Shown here in pieces: positions 1 through 11,340 of a stretch of DNA of 64,000 nucleotides. The first letter of the stretch is position 1. Every line of letters begins with the position of its first letter. The notes under the pieces were generated by a model. That model was not told the origin of the DNA and did no database searches. It worked only from the letters and a program-made list of their open reading frames with translations. The DNA comes from Heloderma charlesbogerti (lineage: Eukaryota > Chordata > Lepidosauria > Squamata > Helodermatidae), in assembly GCA_026122225.1 (NCBI GenBank), contig JANEZZ010002658.1:1-64000 (forward strand), given 5' to 3'. The translations under genes were made by a program, and so were the position numbers.

Positions 1-836
1 AAATTTGATCAGCATGCCCTGCACCTCCTCCTGCAAGTCATTCATAAAAATGTTGAATCATAGAATAGTAGGATTGGAAGGAGCCTACAAAGCCATCGAG
101 TCCAACCCCCTGCTCAGTTGAAGAGCACTGGGCCCAGGACTGAGCCCTGCGGTACCCCGCTTGTTACCTCTCCCCAGTTTGAGACGATCCCATTGATAAA
201 CACTCTTTGAGTCCAATTCTGTAGCCAACTGTGGATCTGTGGATGCAGTTCATCTGGCCCTGGAGATTTGAGCTCATTCAAAGGAATTAGGTGTTCCTTG
301 ACCATATGCCGATCAATTTCAAGCTGCAATCCTGCCCCTTCAGCCTGTACTTCGCCTTTGCCAGGGGGGGTCATAGACCCTCTTTTGGGGAAGACTGAGC
401 CAAAGTAGGAATTGAGCACCTCTGCCTTTTCTTTGTCATCTGTTATCGATTTGCCATCCTTATTTAATAGCTGAACAACAATTTCTTTCCTCTGTCTTTT
501 ACTGTGCACGTAGCTGAAGAAAGCCTTTTTGTTGCTTTTAGCATCCCTCGCTAACCTCCGCTCATTCTCAGCTTTAGCCTTCCTGACACCATCCCTGCAA
601 TTCTGTGCTACCTGCCTGTACTCTTCCTTTGTTGCTTGGCCTTCTTTCCACTTCCTATATGTGTCCTTTTTTGTTTTCAGGTCATCCCTAAGCTTTATGT
701 TAAGCCACATTGGCTTCTTCTGTTGTCTTCCACCTTTTCTTCTTGTGGGAATGGTTTGTAATTGTGCCTTGAGAATTTCCTTTTTAAATTGATAGGGCTT
801 GATAGGGCTACCAAGCTCATACTCCTATATTTCTGA
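1..836 (-). mobile_element. CR1 LINE fragment with internal deletion
   Basis: Minus-strand CR1 ORF2. Translation gives the endonuclease-RT linker (KDTYRKWKEGQ, AENERRLARD, FFSYVHSK), then KSPGPDELHP joined directly to IHSWLQN and SGVPQGSVLGPVLF. The first half of the RT palm is therefore deleted. A short endonuclease piece lies at 788-836 beyond another gap. It lies in GPC2 intron 6, and position 1 cuts it. Confidence 0.85.
57..116 (-). mobile_element. CR1 3' tail nested in a CR1
   Basis: About 60 bases of CR1 3' terminus (catagaatagtaggattgg to cccctgctcag) interrupt the CR1 RT frame. They are flanked by TTGAA on both sides (near 53 and 117), which looks like a 5-bp target-site duplication. 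Confidence 0.7.
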
Positions 837-1310
837 TATTTAACCTTCCAAGTCTATTTTACAAGCAATATTTTAGCCTGCAATGCACTTCACATTTTTG
901 TTGCAGTTTTCTGTGCAGAGCCGGCCCTCCCATTAGGCAGAGTGAGGTAGCTGCCTCCGGTGGTGGACGCAAGGGTAGGGTGGGAAGGGGAGCAGCGATG
1001 AGACTTAGAGGGAGGTGCCATATGGCCTGCCCAGTGCCCCTCAGCTAGCCTGCTGCTTTCTCAGGTGCAGTAGCGAATGCTGTCCTGCCCCAGCCAGTGC
1101 TGAAGTCAGATTCAACAGCCAGCCAGGTTGGCATCTGTCTGTGGAATGGAGGTGCCATCTTGTCCTTCACCTCAGGTAACAGCATGCCTTGGGCCAGCCC
1201 TGTTTCTGTGCTTTAAATGTAGTCTCCACTTCCAGTAGGCTATTCTTAAAAGGAGAATGGTGACCTTTTCTCTGCCCCCCCACACCCACAGCAGAAGACC
1301 CCAAGCTCAC
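837..1310. other. GPC2 intron 6 (near exon 6), no feature seen
   Basis: Mixed-composition intronic sequence between the CR1 fragment and the exon 6 donor. I see no exon, RNA gene or recognisable repeat. Confidence 0.5.
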
Positions 1311-4300
1311 CTTGGCTGATGTCTGCATGCCATGCTCCTGCAGATACATGATGGCCTCAGAAATTTTCACTCCAATTGACTCAGCTGCCAACTCAAAGTT
1401 AAAGGGCCCTCCGAGACGCTCGGCCAGTTGAGTCAGTGCATCTTGGTGGAAGAAAAAGGAGGGCAGAGAGTTACACTGAGGGAGGGGGGTGGGTCTAGCA
1501 TCGCCCTGCCCATCCATGTGCATGCACAGAGGGAAGCGCTGAGCCTCCACAGCGCCACAGAGGCCAAATACCAAGATTGTGATGCCATTTTCTTCACAGC
1601 TTTCTGCGAAGATGGTGTGGCCATTCTCCCCCACCTTTGCATGCTCTCCAGTAAGACAGCAAGAGTGAGACTGGTTTGTGGGCACCCAGCAAGCTCCGCA
1701 GCTGAGCAGGGAGTTGCAGCCACATCCAGTGCTCAGCCACAGCACCATGCTGGCTGCCCATGCAAACGGCTCCACTGTGAGAGAGATGCTGCTTGAGGGC
1801 GCGATTCCCTGCCAGCACTGGGTTTTCCATCGAGTCCCATCTATGCACACAATCCCCCCCACCCCCCGCACCAGGCTTGCCCTCTGGTCTCACCAAGGAA
1901 TCGCTCCCACTCGGGGTCCATCTCAGTGGAGCTTGCCAGGCAGCCTTTCATGACGTTGAGGCAAAATCCGCTGCAAGGCTTGAGGGCCGGGGTCCCACGG
2001 CAGAGCGGGCAGTAGGAGAGGCGCACGTGTGCCCGGCGGCACTCCCCGCTGGGGGACAGCTGTAGAGTGGCGGGGGAGAAGGAAGCCAGGCTGAGCATCC
2101 TGTGTCCCCCGCAGCCTCTCCAGACAGGAATAGGGGGAGGAAGGGGGAAGATGTAGAAAGGGAGATGGTTTCTCAGCCAAAGGATTTCCGCTGCTCCATG
2201 CAAGTTCCAGGGAACAAAAGTTCTGCGATGAACAAACAGCTCAGTGTAGGAAGTCCTATGGCAAGGGTGGGCAACAGTTTTGTCACATGTGGTGGGCAGT
2301 GCCTGGGCTGGTGTGTGGGGTCAAGGCCAGCATCTCCCTCACCCCTCCCCATCCATTCTCATGCAGACACTCATGGATCGGATGAAGCATGTGGTGAGGA
2401 GGGCCAGATCACACTCCAGCCAGCCCATCAAACAGTGACTGGAAGGGGGAGGAAGAGGTATAGTGAGAGCTGCCCCCCGCCTCCTCAGCCAAGCTGGGTT
2501 GGCCAGACCACAATGTGTTCAGAACATAAAACACTTTCACAATGGCTTCTACTGTTTAAAACAGACAGGGGCAGTGGATCACAGCAAACGCTGTAGCAGG
2601 ACAGCAGGAAACAGAGCTCCTTGCCAGCCCGCCCAGCCTCTCGCTCTTGGAGAGTCCCCCGGACAAGACATCAGGTGGGCGAGTGGCTTCTCCAGAGAGC
2701 TGCGTCAGCTGCAAAAAGCAGCCAATGCCCCTCCCCCAAGAAGCTGCCAGCCAGATCTCTCATTCAGGGGACTCTCCCAGGACAAGAGAGCAGGCGCGCA
2801 GGTGGGTGGGCAGCCTCCAGGGCCACCTCACAATGCTGTGGTGGGAGGAAGGACCTGGGTGCCTCTCTGAGGAGCCCCCCCCCCATCTCTCATCCAGGGA
2901 GCGGGGAAGGGGAGGATAAGGCAGCAGCAGAGGCAGCCACGCACACTCTCCCATCTCAGGCAGTGGGACATCTTGAGCAGCCACTGAAAACAGAGGTTGG
3001 GACCCTTTTTGTATATCAATGGTATAAAAGAGTTACCCTCAGGGAGAATCACTCAGGGGCTGCATACCAGGGGTGGGTGGGGTTAGTGCTGACAGCGGGT
3101 GGGGACACCCCATTTCCTCTCCCCTCCCCCCCATACATACACTTCTCTTTCCCCTGCCCCCCTCCCAATAGAAGTCCCACCAGGTGGCAAGTATCCTTAG
3201 AAAAAAAGCTTTTTCCCCTAAGCCTAGTTCCCACAGGGGGCGAATGAGGAGGGGGCCCCACAGGCTGGACCTAGAGGCACCACAGCCAGATCCCATCCTG
3301 AGTACACCTGCACCCCACCTCTGGTTTAACACCAGTGTTGTTCTCAGAGAGCCTTCTCCGCAGATCGCACGGGTTTTCCAGACAGTGCTGGCAGCAAATT
3401 AGAAGCTGCCATTGGAACACCTCTGTCTCTGCGGTCAACACACAGCAAAGCAACGAAGTGTCCCACTAAGTCTTGTGCTGTCTGTTATAGAAAGTTCCCA
3501 GGGAAAATGTCCTGAGGCATTTGAGTAGCAGCTGTTTCTGGCTGCCTGACTGTGATAAGTTCCGGGTTTTGTTGTTGCTTTTGTCTAGTTCAGGAGACAG
3601 CAGCGTTCACAGGAGCTACTGAAAAAAACCTACACAAGAGAGATGTTCTGTCTGCTGCTGAGCTGGGCTGGGGGATCACCTTATACAAGTGCATAACTGA
3701 CCAGGCACCTTTGCAGGTCTTCACTCATTGCCCCTCTTACAGCTTTGTACAGACTTTTGTTTAGAAGATCTGTGAAGCTCATAGACTTGGTATAGCTTTG
3801 GGGAGGGCATTTGGCAGCTAATGGGGGTGGAGAGGATGAGACAGGCGTAGCAAAGTCAAGAGACATGGGACAGGGGTGGGGTGGGCAGCTTCCCCTCCCC
3901 TCCCCAATCCCCACAGATGCTATCAGATGCCAGAGGGCACAACATCAGCACCCCACAGCCAGAGGCAGCAGCCCCTCACCTTGACTGCCTGGGCAACCAC
4001 GTCTCGCCCTGTTGCCAGGCCCTGAACAAAGGCCCGAGCAGCAACGAAGGCCCGGGTCACCTGGAGAGGAGCAGAAGAGAGGGGGAGAGCAGTCAGTGCA
4101 GCACTGCATGCCAGTTCCCATGCACACATCTGTCCCTCCATCCCCCGGCCCCATCATGTAGACACACTGATGCAGTTAGAGGAACCGTGAGTAGCTGCAC
4201 AGGAAAGGATAGCATGGGTGCTTTCTGCTCATGGGGCCTGGGGATGCACGCCCACGCAGGCCTCTGTGGCCAGCGGCTGTGTGGGACTTGGGTATGTCAG

Positions 4301-7300
4301 GAAATCCTCAGTTTCTTTACTTATGATAAATGTTTACATCCTGTCTACCTTACATAACTCTTGGGCCTCAGTCCAGTCCACAAGGCCAGGCAGGCCTCAA
4401 ACATTCCTGAAACCTTTTCCGCTGCTAAACTGACTCTCCCTCCTGCCCACAGCCCAGCACCAGATGTCCGCTCCACAGGAGGAGGAGTCACAGCCGCCCC
4501 CACAGGCACTTTGCTGCTGACTGAGGAACTCCTCAAACACTGGCATACAATGAGGAGCAGGTGCAGAGCCCCCTCGGAACAAAGCAGCAGCCTCTCTCCC
4601 CAAACGGGCTGGGCCGAGAACACGAACTGCAGCTCCCTGCTGCAGCCCCCGCTGCTGACTGGGGCTTGGTAGGTGCATGGTGGGGGCCGCACGAGAACAG
4701 ACGCCACCTGCAGGCCTCTTGAGGACAGGCGGGCTTTATTGGCAGGGGTGGGGAGGGAGCAGCGCCAGCCACCCCTCTGCCCAGGGACCTCCAACCCATC
4801 CGGAACTTAGCTAGAGGGGAGAGGGAGAAAGTCTCCACCTGCGGTCAGACTGCATCTGCCTCCCCAGATCTTTGTGCTTCCCCACCCTGCACGCCAGGCT
4901 TCCTCCACCTACCCCACACTCAACAGAATCCTAGAGTTGAAAGGGGGGCCATAGAGGCCATTGAGTCTAACCCCCTGCTCAGTGCAGGAATCCTGTTGAA
5001 AGTATCCCTGACAGGTGGTTGTCCAGGCTCCACTTGAAGGCCTCCAAGGACGGAGAGCCCACTGCCTCCCTAGATGGCTGTCATGAGGAAATCCGGGAAA
5101 TTTCTCAAGTTTTTTTCTCTAAAGTCACCATTTACGTAAGTTGCAGCTGTAATTTGTGTAATTTGCACAAATTTTGGGCATAATTTTTTAATGTGCACAA
5201 ATTTTGTCCATAAAATTGCTTGATTTTGCACAAATTGCACCTCCAATTTGCATAAATTAAGGAATTCACAGCTGTGATTTGCACAAATAAAGGAAATTTG
5301 TACAAATTAAGCAAATTACACCAAAATTTGAGCAAATTAAATGGCCATTTGAGGGGGGGCAGAAATCTGCAAGCTGGCCCAAACTTATACAGATTGCATT
5401 GGGCCAGCTCATGGGTTAGCAAGCCAGAATCCAGGGGGCCGAGCTGCTGAAACCTCAGTGAACATCACCCCCTGGGACATAGTCCTCCAGCATTCCTACT
5501 CCCTGCGCAGTTGGTTCCATTGACTGACTGCTCTGACCATTAGGAAGTTCCTCCTGATGTTTGACAGAAATCTGCCTTTCTGTAACTTAAGGCTATTATT
5601 TTGTGTCCTACAGTCTTGGATGAGAGAGGACAGGTTGCAGTATGATGTTTTCTGTTCTCTTCTGTATGACGTTTTAGGTACACGAAAAGTGTTATCCTGT
5701 CTCTCCTCAGTCTTCCCTTTTCAAGGCTAAACATCCCCAGTTCCTTCTGTCTTTTCTTGCAGGATTTATTTCTTAGTACCCTGGTCATCTGTGTTCCCTT
5801 TCCCAAACTCATGAGTCTTGCACCTCACTGATTTTGATGGCCCAACTCCAAATGATGTCCCCCCACAAATTTCACAAATGAGTTTGGGAATGGCCAGGCT
5901 ATCCAGGAGGGCCAATGTTGGGCTGTTTGTGCGTCAGGAGTTCTCAAAGAACGTGGAGCCGAAGGGGTTTCCTGATGGTGAGTGAAAGATCCCATGGAGC
6001 AATGCTACTCAGTGCGGGGATTTATTTGGGGGTGGGAGGACAGCAGGAAGGAGGGAGAGGGGGCACCTCCTAAATGAGATGGCTGTTTAGGAGGGGACGC
6101 TGCGCACAAGGGGACGAGCAGCTCAGGATGAGGGGGCCCTGAAGGAGGGGAGAGGTCACCTGCACTCGGAGCTGGCGGGGACTGTCCCCAAAGGCCCTCA
6201 GACCATCTGCCTGGCGCCCCACACACTCCAGGTAGCCCTCTGGGAAGCTATACTGGGGGTTGAGCAGTGGCACCATCCGCTCCAAGAGGCGAGCCCAGAA
6301 GTCACTCAGGGCCTCATCCAGGCCAGGCCGGGCCCCTTGAAGGTGACGTCGCAGCTCCACAAAGAGTCCCTGGAAAAGGCGGGCATGCTGGGCGTACAGC
6401 CGCCCATAGGAACGAGTGAACATGGCCTGGAGAGAGCGTTCAGCTCCTGTGAGAAGCTCCCGGAAGAAATCTGCAGATGGGAAGAAAGACACCGAGGACA
6501 GGTTGGTTTCATGGGAGCCCAAGCTCAGTCCCAGAAGATGTGCAATGTGATAAGAGAGGGCTCCTGAGCATGTGCAAATCGCCTTCTCTTCCCCACCAGC
6601 CATGGCCATCTGAGACACCTACAGGATGCATGGGAAGGGCTTCCAAGCAGACACTAGCCCCAGCACCTATTATAGATGAGTTGAACAATTACTGGAGAAT
6701 GTGGACAGGACAGGGAGGGACTGGGCAGAAACTGGAAACAAGGGCTTGCAGTGCAAAGCGAAGGGGGTGGGGGATGCCTTTACAGTATGTGCCCAAGGGG
6801 GAAGAAAGAGACCCTCCCCCTGGAGCTCCCCTGCAGTGCCAGATGCAACAGCAGAGGCTCAAAGGGCAGCCACAGCCCCATTCTATGGATCTCACGTTTC
6901 AGCTACAAGCAGAAGCCAATATGGGGGGGGGGTGAAGGGAAGGAGGGGGAGGCTTATCTAGGAGCCAGGACTCCTGGGTTCTCGAGGAAGGCTGGTCAAG
7001 CATGTGGAACAGACAGGGCGGGTGCCAGGACCCCCCCCCTCACCCTGAAAGCGACGTTGGCGGGAGCTGAGGGTGCTGAGCAGGAAGGCAGCGGCTTCCC
7101 CCGCCAGGGCCTGCAGGTCCCCCCGGCTTTGTTCGCTGAGGCGCTCCTCCGTCTCGCTGGCGCAGCACGTGTAGTCCTGGGGGCAGATGCGCAGGTGCTC
7201 TCCTGGGGGGGGAGGAGCGGTCAGCCAGCCTCCCCAGCCCCACCTCCTCTCCACGAGGGCGCCACAGTTTTCGAGGGGGGCAGAATGATTTCACTCCTTC

Positions 7301-8331
7301 CTCCTCACCCACTGGGCAGTTTCAATCTAAGATGCCCAGACCACTTCAGAATAATTTGGGCTGGGCTGAAACAACCTACCTGAGGATAAAGCCGCTGAAC
7401 CCACAGTTGCTTCCTTGCTGTCTCCTTCTCTCCGCCGATTGCCCCCCCCCCCCCCCGCGACAGCCAGAGGAACTGGGTGGCTCCGATTTTGGTGGGGTTG
7501 TGCATCCATTCTGAGTTTCAGTCAGAACCAGCCGGAACTCTGAAGGAGCCAAAATGGGTTCAGCCCCTTGGATGGCTCCTTTAGAGCTATGACTGAAACC
7601 CAGAATGGATTGACGGCCTCACCGACACCGGGGCCCCCAGCCTCCACTGGCGATGACTCCAACCACCCCCACAAAGAGCTGGAGAGTCCTTCCAGGGGGC
7701 GGAGCCCCCCCTTCCCAGGAGAGCGGAGGGGAGAGGCTCCTGATTTGGTGGGGGGGAGCCGAGGCAACCCAGCGTGGGGCGGGCGGGGGAGTTTGTGAGA
7801 GGCGCGCTGAGCAGCTCCTCGGACCGACGGGCGTCATTCCCGGCCGGCCTCCTCCCGCCCCGCCCGCCCGCCCTCACAGTAACGTCCTGGCGGAGACAGC
7901 GCCCCGTCGAAGCGAGGAAGGATGGGGGGGAGGGGCGCCCCCCAGTAACTTGTGTCCTGGAAACCCGCAAAACAGACGCGGGCGGGGGGAGGGAGCCGGG
8001 TCTCCTCCTCCCCCACGAGGGTCGCCCCGATCCCACGTGGCGCGCCTAGAGGCGCGACATCCCTCCCCTCGAGCTGGGACACCCCAGGAAGTGTGGTCGA
8101 AACGCGCTCCGAGCCCCGGGGCGCGGGGGATGGCGGGGGCCCTCCCAGGGGCCGCTGCAGGTAGAGCCCCTTACCCGAGATGAGGCTGGGCGGGAGCGAG
8201 GCGAGCGCGAAGCCCCGGCCCGCCAGCGCTTGCCGGCTCTCCGCGCAGCTCCGCGCCCCGCGAGCCTCGCCGGCGGCAGCGACGGAACAGAGCAGCGCGC
8301 CCAGCGCCAGCAGGAGCGGCGGCGGCCCCAT
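1311..8331 (-). CDS. GPC2: Glypican-2, 5' part (exons 1-6; 3' exons outside window)
   Basis: Core protein of a GPI-anchored heparan sulfate proteoglycan of the cell surface. Minus-strand exons, each with GT-AG ends and matching phase, are 8331-8175, 7202-7044, 6470-6160, 4060-3980, 2059-1894 and 1441-1311. They total 1005 nt, or 335 codons. ATG at 8331 opens a hydrophobic signal peptide ([18 protein letters not shown]). Family landmarks in order are LPPSLISG (about residue 46), [73 protein letters not shown] and [19 protein letters not shown]. Eleven cysteines follow the signal peptide; glypicans have fourteen conserved, so the rest, the Ser-Gly attachment sites and the GPI signal should lie in exons left of position 1. 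I chose GPC2 over other glypicans because GAL3ST4 and TRAPPC14 are neighbours; paralog assignment is therefore partly inference. Confidence 0.9.
2060..3979. other. GPC2 intron 4
   Basis: The intron between exons 4 and 5 is G/C-tract rich, with poly-C and poly-G runs, and has no recognisable mobile element. Open frames here overlap antisense and look spurious. Confidence 0.55.
4921..5087 (-). mobile_element. Diverged CR1 3' end
   Basis: Matches the CR1 tail pattern (agaatcctagagttgaaagg, taaccccctgctcagtgcagg, gtggttgtccaggc) with many substitutions, so it is older than most copies here. It lies in GPC2 intron 3. The probable continuation is 5500-5812, displaced by AT-rich repeats. Confidence 0.75.
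5108..5400. repeat. AT-rich degenerate short tandem repeat
   Basis: Variants of tttgcacaaatt and aatttgcataaatta recur roughly every 20-30 bases, making a minus-strand frame with repeated NLYKF/NLLKF/NLCKI words. It sits between two pieces of an old CR1. It is a simple-sequence expansion and shows no sign of being coding. Confidence 0.6.
5500..5812 (-). mobile_element. Diverged CR1 ORF2 C-terminus
   Basis: Minus-strand frame with the CR1 C-terminal pattern ([19 protein letters not shown]) and frame damage. It is the same age class as 4921-5087 and is likely the same insertion. Confidence 0.75.
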
Positions 8332-8700
8332 CCGCGAGGTCAGCGGCGCCAAGGCCCGGGGAAGGGAGGCCCCCGCGGGGAGTCGCGTCCCGGGCCGCGC
8401 CGCCGCGATCCGGCCCGGAGAAGGAGCGGAAGCCGCCGAGTCCCCCCGCGCGGCGCGGCGCGGCGCGGAGACAATGGAGGGGTGCCGAGCCCATGGCCGA
8501 GTTCGCCGGGCCCTAGCGCCGCCTCTCCGCCAGGCAACAGACAATGGGCCCCGGCAGAGGGGCCGGGGTCCTAGCGCCCTCCCGCCACCTCGCGCGGATG
8601 CGCCACGCAAGCTCCGCCCGACCAGGGGGCCTACGTAGCACCCGGGGAAAGAGGTCCCGCAGGCCAGGGGGGAGCACCTGTTCCCGCTCCCAGTGGCTCT
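7600..8700. promoter_or_regulatory. CpG island covering GPC2 exon 1
   Basis: Visibly CpG-rich sequence surrounds the GPC2 start at 8331 and includes a GCGCG-type tandem run at about 8448-8467. No TATA box is evident close upstream, so a dispersed CpG promoter is likely. A rich set of spurious open frames on both strands is an expected by-product of the base composition. Confidence 0.65.
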
Positions 8701-8929
8701 GATCCTGCAAGTAGTATAGCCCGGTGAGTGACAGACACCCGTCAAGACGATTCAGTGTCAGGGCTGATCACTGGAGAGACCCCCCGAGTCGATCTCTCCC
8801 ACAGCTCCGTTTTTAATTTAAGGGGGCAGCCGGGACGTCTGCCTGCCCTAACTGGAGTAATTCGTCAGCACTCAGAACGTGCTCCGAAACACCGACTGCC
8901 TCACATATCTCTGGCAATCTAAGAGGGCT

Positions 8930-10255
8930 GTTGGCGCCGCCTTTCACTCCCGATACTGCACGCGACGGTAGAAGCGCTGCTGCCTCTCCTGAAGATCCAT
9001 CCAGCGAGCCCTCCTCGCTGCCCCATAGCCGGGGGCTTGCGGGCCGCTCAGGAAGCACGGCTCAAAGCGGCGCCCCTCTCCCGTTTAAGATGAGCCAGGC
9101 CAAGAGCCCTGAAGCAGGCGCAGGCCCGAGGCGGCTGCTCCAGCCCAGCATTCTGGCCCACGCTAGCCAGCCGCGCGCCTGGGGCCCCCACCGCAGGACA
9201 GGAGCGCCGCAGCCCCCTCGCGCCCATGCTCCCCAGCCACGGGCGCACGGAGGCAGAATGGCGCTGAGCCTGGAGGCCGCAGGCAGCCCTCGGGGCTGGT
9301 AGCCTTGAGAGCCGCCGCCGCGAGTGCGTCTGGCCCCTTTGAAAGCCATCCAAACTGTCGGCTGTCGCTGCTGCCTGTGGTAGCGTGCGCCACAGCCCAG
9401 CGGCGCTGCGCGCGGAAGGCCGCCCTTGTGTCCGGGAGAAAACCTCCTCCCGGCGCCAAGCGGCCGTCTCCTCGCACCGAGGGCGGGCTCGGCCTTCGGC
9501 GTCCTCCGGGCCAGCGCCGCTCCCTGACAGGCGACGCCCGCCCGCGAGGGAGGGGTGCGGCGGGAGCGGCAGCCACGGCGCTGGACCACGCAGCACGGCA
9601 GGCGCGCTCGCTCCCTCGGCTCGTATCCGGGCGGCGGCACGCCCGGCGCCTTTCCGAATGCTCCCGCGCAAGGAAGCCGCCTCTCTCGCGGCAGCCGCAC
9701 ACCGCTGATGCGCGCGTTCTTACGCGGCCAACGGCGAGCGGCCGCTGAAGACGCCTCCTCCGCCCACGCTCTCCCCGCGCTTGGCCGCTCCCCGAGTCTG
9801 CCGCGCAGCCCAAGGCAGGGAGAGCCAGCCGGAGGCCCAAGGGAGCTCGGGGTGGCGGGAGCTTGCAGCCGCCGCTCCCCTGGCAGGCAGCAGGGGCAGC
9901 GCTGCAGCGCTGCCCGGCCGGGAAGGCGGGTTTTCTTCTGGCCTTGGCGGCCGGCGGGCGCTCTTCTCCGGGCGCGGGGAGGAGGAGAGCCGCGGCGGCC
10001 GCGCCCCGCTTGAGTGCGCGGAGCTGCCCGGGCCCGCGGCCGCCCGCCCCGACCTGATGTGACGAAACCCCAGGGGCGGCCGTGCGGGTCTGCCGCAGCA
10101 AAAACAACGGCGCGTCTTGCGGCACCTGCCAGGCTCGCGCGCCGATCCTGGCAGAAGCGTCCGTAGACCGGCGCTCGCTTCGCCGGATGCGCGGAGCACG
10201 ATCGAGAGCTTCAGGTTTAGACCCGGTGCGTGTGATAGTTTGGGAGGGGGCGGGG
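8930..10255. promoter_or_regulatory. Second CpG-rich block upstream of GPC2
   Basis: A further 1.3 kb of very CpG-rich sequence is separated from the GPC2 island by a short less-rich stretch at 8700-8930. I see no exon with family similarity in it. Open frames of up to 320 codons on the minus strand (9163-10125) look like compositional artefacts. It could be an extended GPC2 promoter, a divergent promoter or an unrecognised first exon. It ends abruptly at an L2 tail. Confidence 0.5.
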
Positions 10256-10317
10256 GGATTGTTGTGAGCCGCCCAGAGAGCTGTTGGGCGGTACAGAGAC
10301 GTAATTAATTAATTAAA
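10256..10317 (+). mobile_element. L2-type LINE 3' tail
   Basis: Reads gagccgcccagagagctgttgggcgg followed by an attaattaatta tail, the same 3' terminus seen in the longer L2 copies of this window. It abuts the end of the CpG block. Confidence 0.65.
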
Positions 10318-10436
10318 GCAGATGGAAAAGCGGTGAGAAAATTTGCTTTGTGAATGGCTGCGGTTAATAATGTGACTGGCACCGTCAGAACTTTCTGCAT
10401 TCCATTTCCTTCTGACTTTACCGTTTTCCATTCTCT

Positions 10437-10471
10437 GTCTCTCTCTCACACACATACACACGCACACACAC
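10437..10471. repeat. CT/CA microsatellite
   Basis: A ctctctctc run passes into cacacatacacacgcacacacac. The surrounding 10320-10915 is AT-moderate sequence with no recognisable gene. Confidence 0.8.
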
Positions 10472-10916
10472 TGTGTACTGTATATATTATATACCTGAAA
10501 CTCTCCATATACCGTTATCCCCTGTGGTTGGAGTGGACTTGGGTGCAAGATACATTTGACTCCAAAATTCCATCACTGATTCCTGTGGGTCTATGTATCT
10601 AGATCTGTTTCATGACTGTATCTAGATCCCACCCATTGTTTTTATTGTTTAATTATGTAGGCTACTGGAGATGGAAACTCAGGATATGAATAAATCTTTT
10701 CTAATCAATCCATCAAGTGTACCTTCTTAGTGCAGTTTTGGGGAGGGGCCATCACTCAACAGCAGCACGTGGGCTTTAGATGCCGAAGGCCAAAGAGGAG
10801 CCCTTGTAGAACATCTCTCCTAAAGGGAGGGCTCTGTGGAATCTGGGATGCCCAGCACCAGCTTTAAGCCCCCTTCACTGTGCACACAGCCCACAGACAT
10901 CATGCTCCTCCTAGAA

Positions 10917-11085
10917 TCATAGAATAGTAGGGCTGGAAGGGGCCTACAAGGCCATCGGGTCCAACCCCCTGCTCAGTGCAGGAATCCAAGTCAGAGCATC
11001 CCTGGCAGATGGCTGTCCAGCCTCGTCTTGAATGCCTCCAGTGTGGGAGAGCCCACCACCTCCCCAAGTCATTGGTTCCATTGTC
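10917..11085 (-). mobile_element. CR1 3' end
   Basis: Minus-strand CR1 tail beginning agaatcatagaatagtaggg and ending at ttggttccattgtc. It is 5' truncated. The stretch 11086-11340 that follows shows nothing recognisable. Confidence 0.85.
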
Positions 11086-11340
11086 CTAATAATTATGAGG
11101 CTCAATGGCAAAATAAGGAGCCAACCTGTAGCATCAGCACTGAAGGGAGCTACATCTGAGAAGGCACCGTGCAGCTCTTTATCTCTGAAACAGATTATCT
11201 GCAGTAAGAAAAAAGATGGAGGAAGTGGTGGGAAACCATGAGAAGAGTATGAGCAGAAGACTTTGACATCTGGCCCCATCATAAAATTCTACGAATGAGA
11301 CAAGGCAATGGGACCATGAAAGCTTCATTTAGAAATATGT

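Noticed and set aside
9163..10125. 320-codon minus-strand open frame
   Set aside because: It lies in a CpG island with overlapping open frames on other strands, and its Arg/Ala/Pro-rich composition reflects GC content. No domain or splice context is recognisable.
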